Source: Pseudoscleropodium purum (lineage: Eukaryota; Streptophyta; Bryopsida; Hypnales; Brachytheciaceae). Taken from it: a stretch of 64,000 nucleotides of DNA. How positions within the stretch are numbered: position 1 is the stretch's first letter; each line of letters begins with the position of its first letter. The notes below the pieces were generated by a model, which saw nothing but the letters and a program-made list of their open reading frames with translations, was not told the origin of the DNA and did no database searches. Location of the stretch: NCBI GenBank assembly GCA_963969395.1, contig OZ017795.1, positions 30,361,063-30,425,062 on the forward strand, given 5' to 3'. The translations under genes and the position numbers were made by a program. Below, piece after piece: positions 13,084 through 23,600 of this stretch.

Positions 13084-14361
13084 AATCGATGCCGCAGCTG
13101 CGTTTTCGCATGCAGCTCGTATTGCTGCAATGCCGGAGCGCGCTAGAAACAGATTGCAGCGGAGATTCGAGTTAGAGTCCGCGCAGCTGCATCAGCTCGC
13201 AGGAGGAGATGTCCGAGGAGGAGAATTTTTCCGTGGAGATGATCGATGAGCTGCTGGGTCGTAGCCCGGAATACTTCTTCGAATTCAGCTCGCCGTGTTA
13301 GACTCCAGTTGCACTAGCCCCTGCTTCCGCCATCACCGCCACCTCGGAGTAATTCAAACAGGTAGAACCAAAAGCCGCCAAAGCCAGATCCAGATTGCAA
13401 ATCGAACTTCACACACGGATTCCGTGTTCATACTCTCTTGTGTTTGTGTTTCAAAGCATTCGTTCCTGACGTTTCAAAACATTGTTTTGTGCTTTAGTTT
13501 CAGGATGTGAGACAGTCCCTTCATTGCGATTTCAATTCGAAGGACATTTTGAAGCCGGAGAGGAATGACGCACACGCGAGTCAATCCTCCGAGTCAATCC
13601 TCCAGGCGAGACTATTCAATTGCCGTGCCACGGCTGCTCTGAAAATTCATACCAAATAAATGCTCAACCAAAACATAGACCTCAAAAACCATGCCATGCC
13701 AAAAGAAATGCTCGCCACAACATGCTACTCAAGAACTATGGCAAAGTACATGCTAGACCAAACCATACAACTCACAAACCATGGGAAAAGTGGGCAACCA
13801 GTATACATTGGGACAAAGAAAAGTGAAAGGGAAGCGCGTTGTCCACAACAGGTCTAATTTTTCGATTTATTGTTCTTGTCGTTATTACAGATGCCGCCTC
13901 TATTGAATATGCACAAGCCAGCACCCCATCTGAGTCTCGTCACAACACAGACAACGATCTACCGTGTATGTGCAAGAGGACTCCCTATTCATGTATCGTG
14001 GTTCCAAACCACCTAAAACGTACAACCCCTTAAAAACTAAAGCTTATACAATGGAACTAAAATACTAGTTCGGACTGAAATACTGAATTCCCTCATCTTC
14101 TTCCACTAGTGAATGCGCCACCGGCGAGCAGCTCTTCTGTACCATACGCAAAGAATCAAATGCTGCTCACAAAACAGAAAAGCATATCAATCTTTCTCAG
14201 AGAGGAGAAAAGCTTCATTTTCGAGAAGGTCGACGAGCTCCATTCAGAGTAGCAGCGTCACGGAAATTGAATAATCTCGCAGAGCATGTCTTTCGCGATC
14301 ACTCGAATCTCCACGCCAATCTGTTCTTGGCGCGCTGCGGCATCGATTGAGGGAACCTCGT
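13084..14361. repeat. Inverted duplication flanking a GC-richer island
   Basis: AATCGATGCCGCAG and CGCGCTAGAAACAGATTG with CGGAGATTCGAGT (13085-13175, plus) recur on the minus strand at 14361-14270 as AATCGATGCCGCAG, CGCGCCAAGAACAGATTG and TGGAGATTCGAGT, with similarity continuing to TTTCCGTG. Both copies start a short open reading frame, MPERARNRLQRRFE on plus and MPQRAKNRLAWRFE on minus. Overlapping it, a 30-codon ATG frame at 13209-13301 encodes MSEEENFSVEMIDELLGRSP then EYFFEFSSPC. The protein family is not recognised. Duplicated gene 5' ends are likely. Confidence 0.6.
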
Positions 14362-15436
14362 TGCCCTACCCCTCCATCCATCCATGGGAGGACGAGCGAG
14401 GGGGTCGGTTCACGCCACTTGACCAGTGCTGGTCAATCTTGCACCAGCAGCGTTCGGGATATTCTTCGAGTTTTACCAGATATATTTTTCTTCAATTCTC
14501 ATATTGAACCATTTATCAATTACCATGTCCGGCTTTTCCTCTACATTTTCTCCAAATGGAAATTGGTGAAACGGAAACGGAACGGAAATACTGTGAGTAC
14601 ATAAAATGTCCTGCTGATCCAATCATCCAAATTTTGATAAATAACGACTGGACAAAATTATAGCAAAATCTTCAGGTTGTTTTGCAATCAGCAGTGACTT
14701 CAGTTCTGGAGTTCATTGAATATACTTGAACTGATGTCCGAGGCCAAATACATATTTTTCTCAGACAAACTGCATAAATCACTCAAAATCAAAGAAGACA
14801 CTAACTGGAGAGCTCTGCGTCCGAAAGGGCAGATACAAGTCAAGTCCGTTTAACGCGCACCTTACTCCCCAAAAGGGTTTGGAATTTGCTCTGCCCTCTG
14901 GAACTGATCGAATCTCGAGTTCACGAACCTGAACAAGAATTTCAGAGCTAAGCATCAGAATCAGCTTCGCGGTCACTATCAATTAGCATATGTTTGCAGA
15001 AACAGATCAATAATGGACATATCGTGGAGTGCAACGATGGTTTTAGTTTGGGTCATATCTAACGGAACGTTTTGCGTATGAGAAACCCAGGTAAGGTGCA
15101 ATGAGGTATTTTTCACTGTGATCATCAACTTTCTGATCTCGTGCTCCTCCCCTCGACTGCATCTGCTGATGCTTCGATAACCTTTTAAGTCCTCAAAGAA
15201 TTCCCCAGAAAAAATTATCAGAGAGTGACAAAAGTTTGCGGGAAATTGGAAAAGAATTCCAGGACTCCACTGACTTCTTCAAGCCTAGCTCGTGAGCTTA
15301 ACTGAACGCACGTAAACTAGATTCATTCAGAAAGCTATCGATGATGACTAAATTCTAACCTAATAGAACATTCGGTCAATATTAGATGATTTTAAATGAA
15401 TGTCCAGATAATGTTCACTTGTGGCCCCAGCCATAA

Positions 15437-15566
15437 GTACAACAGGTTTGTCTGCAATGAGTGGTCAAGTGGCCATCCATATTTGACACCTGCAGTAACG
15501 CAAAGGCACGTACAACTGTCACCAGTATTTTATCTTTTCTTCACATCGCAGACAAACCTGTTGTAC
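15437..15566. repeat. Perfectly ended 23-bp inverted repeat
   Basis: GTACAACAGGTTTGTCTGCA at 15437 has its reverse complement TGCAGACAAACCTGTTGTAC-like partner (one mismatch) ending at 15566. The pair encloses about 85 bp. It resembles the ends of a small MITE or a stable hairpin. Confidence 0.75.
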
Positions 15567-15828
15567 TATTCCTGTAACATATGCTTCCGACTGGAATCCT
15601 TGAATTTTTCGTAGGGAGTTGGGACCACTCAGCCTTGAGCAAAATCAATATTAAATGTTAACTGGTAAACGTGACTTTCTCGTGCCGTTTTGCAGGCATC
15701 TTCCAGTCTTCCCACGAGAGGATATCCTAAAGATAAGCTCGCATCTCCAGTCAATCTGGAATCCAGTGGAAGGCACCCAATCTGAAATCAATGCGTGCCC
15801 ATGTGTCATTGCAGGCGGGTGGGCGTGT

Positions 15829-17240
15829 ACTATGCATGTAGGACCCTACGAAGTCAGAGCAGGGCTGGCAGCCTTGTCGGTGAAACCCAAGAAGCCCAAG
15901 CCAACGCCAGGAGGGTTTGGTGCTTTGCTTCGAGTTTGTATGGTGCTGCGCTTGTTCTGATATGCTCGGACGTTGCTCTCGTCTCGGTCTTTTGCCCCGC
16001 CCTGCTGCCTAATCGATCTCAAACTGCGGTGAGTGACTTTGCTTGTCCTGTTCTGCCGTTCCAGTCTCAAGCTTCTGTCTATGTATCTCAAGCTGTAGTG
16101 AGTGGTTCGGCTCGTCCTGTTTTTCTGTTTCAGTCTCAAGCTTCTGTCCATGTATCTTTAGCTACGGTGAGTGGTTTCGCTAGTCCTGTTTTGCTGTCTC
16201 TATCTCGAGCTTCTGTCCGTGTAGCTGCGGTGAGTGGTTTTGCTAGTCCAGTTTTGTTGTATTTATTTGAAGCTCATGGGCATGTCTCTCAAGCTACGCT
16301 ATGCATTACATTGTTAACCAACGCTGAGGGGTCCATTTGCTCTTCTCGAAAACGCGGAGTCCCCAGCGTTGTAACTTCACAGTCAAACTCCCTTTCCCAG
16401 TAAATGATGCATTCTCCACTTTTCCATATCCATACACATTCATTATTTTTCCAATATTCTATTCATTGTTTTATGTGAAGTAGTTTAATGAGCAGGTAAT
16501 TTGGAATAACAGTCATCTCTTTTGTTGACTTCAACTGAATTTGTGATGCTGCACCTTATTCATAGACCGACCCAACCTATAATAATCACTTGAGCTACAG
16601 TAATCAAGTGGAAAAAACCAAAAGCAACAGATGATCTGCAACTAGTTCATACCTACTTGAAATAGAAATTTGCTAGCAGCCTTTCAAGTTTGCACAGGGG
16701 AATGATCCTGGCAGGTCCTATTCCATATTTCCATATCAATTTCAAGCTCGTGTCCGCTTATCTCTAGTTGTGGTGTGTCGGTTCTTCTAGTCTTGTTTTG
16801 CCACATTGATGTCAAGCTTTTGTCCATGCATTTGCTTCAAGCTGTAGTAAAGTCTGCTAGTATTGTTCTCCCATTATGCCAAATTCAGTGTTTGATCAAA
16901 GCATTTAGGTCACTGCCATGTTGGATAGTTAGAGTGGGTTTACCGTGAAACTTTCGCCTCCAACAAACATTCTCCTTTATCTTACCCTTAGATCAGTAAG
17001 ACAGTATTGATATGCAAGCTTGTAATGTGCATGCAAGACCCTCAATGAAGTCAAAGATAGGCCAACAACTAGGACGCAGGTGAACAGTCTATATACAATA
17101 CAGATACGCCAGGGTTTGGTGCTTTGCTTCGTGTTTGGATGGAGTTGTGCTTGTTTTGATATGCTTGGATGTTACTCTCGTCTCCATCTTCTATCCTTCT
17201 CGGCCCTACTATCATATCGATCTCAAGTTGTGGTGAGTGA
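15829..17240 (+). repeat. Direct duplication of about 1.2 kb spacing in the minisatellite locus
   Basis: ATGCATGTAGGACCCTACGAAGTCA at 15832 recurs as GTGCATGCAAGACCCTCAATGAAGTCA near 17028. GGGTTTGGTGCTTTGCTTCG at 15914 recurs at 17110, with following text on TGATATGCTyGGAyGTTrCTCTCGTC also shared. The block at 16880-17010 (GTGTTTGATCAAAGCATTTAGGTCA) has a third relative at 18625-18770. The locus grew by repeated segmental duplication. Confidence 0.75.
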
Positions 17241-17850
17241 CTTTGCTAGCTCTATTTTACCATTTCAAGCTTTTGTCCATGTTTTTGAAGCTATGGTGAG
17301 TGGTTCGTGTAGTCTTGTTTTTCCGTATTGATGTCAAGCTTCTATCCATGTTTTTGAAGTTATGGTGAGTGGTTTGTCTAAGTCCTATTTTTCCGAGTTG
17401 ATGTCAAGCTTCTATCCATGTTTTTGAAGCTTTGGTGAGTGGTTCATGTAGTCTTGTTTTTCCGTATTGATGTCAAGCTTCTATCCATGTTCTTGAAGTT
17501 ATGGTGAGTAGTTTGTCTAGTCCTATTTTTCCGAGTTGATGTCAAGCTTCTATCCACGTTTTTTAATCTATGGTGAGTAGTTTGTCTACCATTTCAAGCT
17601 TTTGTCCATGTTTGTGAAGCTATGGTGAGTGGTTTGTCTAGTTTTGTTTGTCCATGTTGATGTCAAGCTTCTATCCATGTTTGTGAAGCTAGCTATGGTG
17701 TGTGGTTTCACTAGTTGTGTTTTGCGGTATCTATCTCGAGCTTCTATTCATGTAGCTATGGTGAGTGGGATTGCTAGTCCTATTTTTCCATATCTATCTT
17801 AAGCTTTTGGACATGTAATCTCTCAAGCTAAGCTATGGTGAATGGTTTGG
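15990..17850 (+). repeat. 69-bp minisatellite with a GTGAGT in most units
   Basis: Units of about 69 bp (spacings 69, 70, 69, 69, 52, 69, 73, 63 between anchors such as 17331, 17401, 17470, 17539, 17591, 17660) share TCAAGCTTCTGTCCATGT, then GAAGCTATGGTGAGTGG and TAGTCCTGTTTTTCC. There are two blocks, 15990-16290 and 17220-17850, with a diverged bridge. The spacing is mostly a multiple of three, so the first block is open for 202 codons (15795-16403) with a 23-residue repeat of the type SQASVHVSLATVSGFASPVL. I do not believe that reading frame is a gene. The array ends just before the COP1-like exons and may be intronic. Confidence 0.85.
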
Positions 17851-17972
17851 TTGGTTCCATTCTATGCTTCCATATTGATTTCCATATGTCCATGTATCCC
17901 TAATTGTGGAGTGTCAACTTATGTTCAACCATTGATTTTCACACATCATAATGTGTATTATATTGGTTGCAG

Positions 17973-18450
17973 ATTGGTTCAATTGATCATAGCATTCACT
18001 GTTTTGACTTGCAGAATCCAAGCAACCTAGTTTTTGTATTCAAAGGTCACCAAAGAGCCATGTGTTATGTGAAATTTTTATCTCCAAATGAGCTAGCATC
18101 AACTTCCTTTGTCAACACATTACAACGGTGGGACGTTCAAACAAATAGAGTGCTCTGTACATAGTTCTTAAACCCTCTAATTACATGAATGTGCTCTAGA
18201 GAATTTGGCTTATTATATGTGCGTGGGTAGTAGGAGAATGTTTATGACTACGTCAGCTCTATTTCCCCTTGTCACAGTTTATGGAATGTAAAAGACCTTT
18301 GTGAGAAAGAACATGGCACATTTATAATGTGGGTCATTGTGTTACAACTTCTAATTTTTCGCAATTTTGTAGATATGGACACTTAGAGGGCACACAAACA
18401 AAAAGAACTTTGTAGGACTAGTTGTATATAGTGAGTATATCACTTGTGGT
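17973..18450 (+). pseudogene. COP1/SPA-like WD40 exon remnants
   Basis: Two adjacent exon-like pieces match the WD40 propeller of the COP1/SPA E3-ligase family. Piece 1 (17973 to about 18160) follows a good acceptor (TTGCAG) and encodes SIDHSIHCFDLQNPSN, FVFKGHQRAMCYVKFLSPNE, LASTSFVNTLQRWDVQ, equivalent to COP1 GSADHxIHxYDLRN...GHRKAVSYVKFLS...STLRLWDV. It ends at a TAG. Piece 2 (18373-18450) follows TTGTAG and encodes TLRGHTNKKNFVGLVVYSEY, equivalent to TFRGHTNEKNFVGL. Normally conserved residues are altered (GHRKAV to GHQRAM, STDSTLRLWD to SFVNTLQRWD). No RING, coiled-coil or other blades are visible nearby. I call it a decayed duplicate; a divergent gene with distant exons cannot be fully excluded. 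Confidence 0.78.
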
Positions 18451-18929
18451 ACAGTGATTGATCTCAAGCTAGTTAGTTTTGTCCATATATCTCAACATGT
18501 GGTGTGAGTGTCTGTCTAGTCCTATTCTGCCATATTGATGTGAAGCTTCTGTCTGTGCATGTGCCTCAAATTTGTGGTGAAATCTATCTGGTCCCATTCT
18601 GCTAGTATTGTTCTCCTATAATCTAGTGTTTGATTGAGGCATCTAGGTCTTTGCCTCATTGGACAGTTTGACAAGGCAAACTTATTGTGAAACTTTCACC
18701 TCAATTGTTCTTCTCTATCTAAGCCTTTTCTCTTAGATTAGCCAAAAAGTATTGATATATAAGTGTACAAATGATCAGTCAAACTTGGTATTAAACCCCA
18801 ATTTTATGAAGTTGGCATTTGTCACTATGTTCACCAAGATGTCTTAGTCCATAACCTAAACCTATGTTTCCTAGATTTTAGAGCTTTGTATTCCTATATG
18901 TCACAAATTTTGGCATTGGATTAAGTCAA

Positions 18930-19925
18930 TTTAACAAAATTAACAAGGTAGTTGCAAGAAACACCTACTATTTTTGGCTCAAAATGATCTTAATATTGGA
19001 ATATTGTGACTTTTGGAATAATTTTTTTTTAAATAAAATAAAATATCAAAAATTTGTAAAGCATTTAAAATAGTATATGTGTGAAAATTTATGCCTAGAA
19101 AAATCTATCTCTAAAAGTTATGTACAACAAAAGAAGCCTAGAAAAATTGAAGAAAATAGATACATTTGAAATTGATTTTTAGAAAATAGTAAAAATTTCA
19201 AATAATTCAAAGAAAGGAAGACATTTTTTCATACTTGAAGATTTTCCTTTTCAAACTTTTTCATCTTTGGAAAATAAAAATTGTGTTCTCTACACGCATA
19301 CCTAGGTCACTTTGAATTCATGTGGAAGGTAGAAAATTTGCTATTTTTAGATAACCTCACATATTTGTGCAACTTTAGTCATAACTTCTTGTCTATAATT
19401 TTTACTTTCAAATTTGTTTTTCTTTTGTTAGCAATACTACCATTAGATTATTTTTTGAGGTTGGAGAAGGCTGTTTCAAGCAATTGGCCCTCATAGTTCC
19501 TTTGCAGCAAAGAGAATGCCACGCTAACCGAAAAAAAAAAAAAAAAAAAAAAGTTGGATTTTTTTTTAAGTTAACATGGCAATTGCACTATGATGTCAAG
19601 CAACCAGTTTTGGCCAATTTCAGCTAGTTCGTAGTTCGAGGAATAGTTAGGAACTCGCAGCCTTCCCGATGCCCAGAAAATACTCTAATGTGAAAATCCC
19701 TAAAACGGAAAATGTAAATTTCCAATCAAGGGCAATTTTAAAATAGTAAAAAAATTGAAAAAAATTGAAAAAAAAATCATTGAATGTCTATAACTATTGA
19801 TATACCTTTCCTTCAAATTTCATAAAAAATGGACATACAACGCAAAAGTTATGAGCCAAAAAACACTTGTCTCATAACAAGGGGACAAAAAATAGGATAA
19901 GTGTTTCTTGCAACAACCTAACAAT
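18930..19925. repeat. Dispersed repeat C, copy 2
   Basis: Contains TTGTGACTTTTGGAATAA, TTATGCCTAGAAAAATCTATCTCTAAAA and GGGGACAAAAAATAGGATAAGTGTTTCTTGCAACAACC, collinear with 3220-4145. The family A copy at 19441-19690 lies inside it. Confidence 0.7.
19441..19690. mobile_element. TIR element family A, copy 3 (diverged, with A-run)
   Basis: Starts CATTAGATTATTTTTTGAGG and ends AGAAAATACTCTAATG. The interior has TTGGCCCTCATAGTTCC and a run of about 22 A near 19530 where other copies have AT-rich filler. Confidence 0.6.
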
Positions 19926-20433
19926 ATCACATTTGATGTCTCTCAAGCCTTCTTGCTCAAGCATTTATCTAATCTACACCAATTTCATGTTTTAGTTTTA
20001 TGATTTCCATAAGGTTTTGACAAGGCTATTGAGTTTTCAAAAGTTCTCATATAATTATTTAAATGCCTTACCTTCGCCATCTTGTCCAATGGATGTATGA
20101 TTAAGACAATTATGGAGGTTTATATTCAAAGAAGCATTTCAAGTTTCACTCTTTTGGTTACTCTAGTTGGTTGACAAATATTGCATCTTTTTGGGGCCAA
20201 TTTATGCCTTCAATTCATTCTATAATTTTTTTATATCAAGCCATATATATGAAATATCAAGTATTGGAATGCGTTCAAACCTATGTTTTGACTCATTGTT
20301 TCTTATGGCCACAAGAATGTTTTTAAGCATTCATAGATTGTTTTCTTTCACTTTATTGTTGCATATTATTTTGTTTCACTTTCCATTTTAGGTGGTGTTT
20401 GGTTTTCTTCGTGTTTTGAGCTTTGGAAGGTAG

Positions 20434-20606
20434 CATTAGAAGAGTTTTGGGGGGTCCAGAAGCCTGTTTCGGGCATGTTCCCTTGCAGCTATTCCCCACA
20501 GCGAGGGGAACGGCCCGCTGTTAGAATGTTGCACCGAACCTGTTTCCTACATTCACAGGCTGTGATAACTCGCAAGCATCCAGAGGCCCCAAAAATCTTC
20601 TAATAG
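20434..20606. mobile_element. TIR element family A, copy 4 (compact)
   Basis: About 172 bp. Starts CATTAGAAGAGTTTTGGGGG and ends GGCCCCAAAAATCTTCTAATA. It is closest to copy 1, sharing CAGCGAGGGGAACGGCCC, but lacks the AT-rich middle and so shows the minimal element. Confidence 0.82.
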
Positions 20607-23600
20607 AAATCCATATAGCACCCATTTGGCCATTTAAGAGCTAAAACTAAATTTTGGGAAAGTGAGACTTTTAAAAATATTTTTCACTTAATTTTCCTTA
20701 AAAGACAAGTAGAATTTACATCTATTTTAGGTGGTTTCATGTTATTGGAGCTTTGTGGAATTAGTTATGAATTTTTGAAGTTGATATGGCATGTGGCTTG
20801 TAATTTGCCCACCTCTTCAACTGTTCATTGTTTGTACAATTCAAGTACAATGAATAAGCAACATGTACAAATAGTGTTCATTTGTGGGCATGGGTGATTT
20901 TAGAGCCTGAGCATTTTAAGAACTTCCTACTTTGTTGTTTAGGACTCACAACAACAAGATATTGTTTTTTTGCTTTTAAATGTGTCACCAAAGTTAGTTC
21001 CCCAAATAGACGATTTGTTGGAGTTCATAGCTTAGGTTTTTGGAATCTTGAAAAAAGTTAGAATTATGATTGTTTTTGTTCTTTATTACCTTAGTGTGTG
21101 TGTGGACTTTTCATGCTCCTCTATTTCTTTCTTTGTTGTTTCCATGTTTTTTGTACATGTATGTTGCGTTGTTTATGCAAATGAAGAGGGATACTCTTCT
21201 TGTAGACTTTTAGTAAAATTGGTTTTTTGAGGGAGACATAGGAGTGCAAGTTGGTTGATTGTATAGGAGTGTTGTGTAAGTATTTGGGTGGTGCTTGGTG
21301 TATGGGCAAGGTGAGCTTTGTCTTTTTTTTGTCATGCCATTTTTTTGAGATGTTTGATGAGTTGTTTTTGTTGAAAGCAAGTTGTTAATGCTTTACTATG
21401 TGATGTATTTGAAGAGCAATGGTGTGGAATAGAGAAGAAGTTAATAAGTTGGTTGAAAGTTGGCAATATTGATCTTCATTTAGTGTAATATTTTAGTTTT
21501 GGTTGTTTTAGGAGATGGCGTTTAAGTTCTCTTGATGGTATTTTCATCCTTGCCATGTGTTTTTTTTTGTCAATTTTTAGAAACAAAACTACATGTTCTT
21601 GTGAGGTTTTGCATTGTAGTAGAATATCTTGAAGTTTCACTAGAGAATGAAGCACATAGCCAGAAGGTGATCTACTAGCCAAAGAGCATTGCTATTCTCT
21701 AATTATAAATTGAATTGTGACGGATGCAAACTGAAATTCTAGTTTTGATGTAGAAGGATTGCTATACTCATTTTCCTTGATGATTAGTTAAAAGTAGTAC
21801 AAACACTTGGTTCCCTAGGTCTGTTCTTTTTTTTTTTGCTTGAAAGAAATTTTAAAACCATAGTGTACATGGTTTTTTCAAAAGTTGTTAGTTTCCTTGA
21901 TTTTGGCCAAGGAGATGTTAGATTTCCTAATATAGGGTTTGAAGTCAAGAGTTTGTCTATGTACTTCCTCACTTTTGGTTTTGCCTACAATGATATGAAT
22001 GTTACATTCATTTGCATTTTTTCACTTGATTGCAACCCCTTAACTTTGTTTAAGGTGTAGCATTTGTATTATGAAACCATTTGTAGTACTAGGGTTGGAA
22101 ATCTTGACTACTTGAAAAATGTATTTTTATTATGCTTATTTTTCATAAAGAAACTTAGAAGTCATGACCTCATTGTGTTGTAGTTTGAATTAGATTAGTA
22201 CTTATATCATGCCATTTCATCTAGTGCAATGGCTAATTAATGTAATATGGATTGAATTTTGGCCATTTCAAGGAAGAGAAGGTTGTTTTCAAGGACTTCC
22301 ACACTTGCCAACAATTGGTTTTGCTAATTTGTAGCCCATTATCAACTAAAATTAGAAAGCATTTGAACTTGGTTTCCATTATTTAACTTTAGGATTATTA
22401 TTGGACCTTGTTTAATGTCAAAGGAAATTGTAGATTTGTTTCACATGTGGTTATGGGATCCCACGTAAATAAACTAAGATTTTTCAAAATTCTAAAAAAA
22501 CTATATCCATCACCAACCTTTGACTCTCATGTTCATAGGATTTACATTTTAGACAAGAATTTTGATGGTTTACTTTTGCAAACAAGTATTAATTAGGTGC
22601 AATTACTTTAGTGCATCTTCTACTTTGGCACATTGAACTTCACATTGCTTGTTACCAAAATTTTAATAATTGGTATGTCGAAGGGGTTAGAAGGAAGAGA
22701 AGGAATATGGGTTTTTTTGGTGAAAAGTATTTCATGATGAGTCCAGTAACCAAACCCATTCTTTGACCTTTTAAGAAATTTTTTCCTTTTTGTTATCAAG
22801 AGTCTTAATTGATTAATTTCTATTGATGAGCCTTTTGAAGGATAACTTGCTTGGGAAAATAATTATTTGATTATGTTTTGTTTTTTAAATTCTATAAATG
22901 TTTAAAGTAAAAGATAAATATGTACCTATTAGTGTCTTCACATTTGTCTAAAATTGATCTTTGAAATGTAAGAATTGAAGGGATTAACATCTCAAAATGG
23001 GAGTAGACTTTACTTTTGTTGGATTATGAACAATTAGTATCTTTAGATTTTTTCAAAACTATTCTTTGAAAAGTAGGAATACAAGAATGAGAATTTATGA
23101 ATATTTCTAAAGGTGAGTTGACTTTATTTAATTGGATTGGGAATAGGTTGGAAATGGGTCCAAAGTAGGGCTTGGGATTGGAGAGGGTTTGGAAATGGGT
23201 CTTGTTACCTTAAAGTTATCTTTTTCTTTAGTTTATTTTGACACACCACATCTAGTACATTTTATCTTTCCATATATGGGCAACATAGGATTGAAGGTGC
23301 TTTGGCACTTCAAATCTCATACATCTTGTTTTCTTTTGTGGGGTCAACATAGAATTGATGGTGAATCTCATTTGTAGATAAAAACAAGATAATACTTTAA
23401 GATGGGATAATGCTTTAAAGCAAGGCTCCTCAAGAGCATTTTTGGACATAATGTCCTACATTTTATATTCAATTTAGAACGTCCAAATTTTTATTTTTGT
23501 TTTGATCTAAGGTCTTAAAATGAAGAGAAGGATTCCTAAATCCTTGGTAGAAAGAGATCCTTGATGAACAATGGTGATCTTGTTTCCTTTACTTTGTCAC

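Larger units (their letters stand above)
13080..15660. other. GC-richer island, unassigned transcribed-looking sequence
   Basis: Base composition is clearly less AT-rich than on either side and several short frames (13209-13301, 13295-13510, 14286-14507, minus 14779-14982) are open, but none shows a known motif or consistent splice pattern. It may be the decayed 5' region of the gene whose 3' part is the COP1-like remnant, or a captured gene fragment. I see no RNA gene in it. Confidence 0.4.

Noticed and set aside
15655..15960. Possible GyrI-like small-molecule-binding motif (GGWACTMHVGPYE)
   Set aside because: A single short motif without the rest of the domain. The same DNA block recurs near 17028 with the motif destroyed. 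Likely coincidence.
15795..16403. 202-codon open frame with 23-residue repeats
   Set aside because: The unit length happens to be a multiple of three, so the frame stays open; the composition follows the DNA repeat, the related block at 17.2-17.85 kb is broken, and no known domain is seen.
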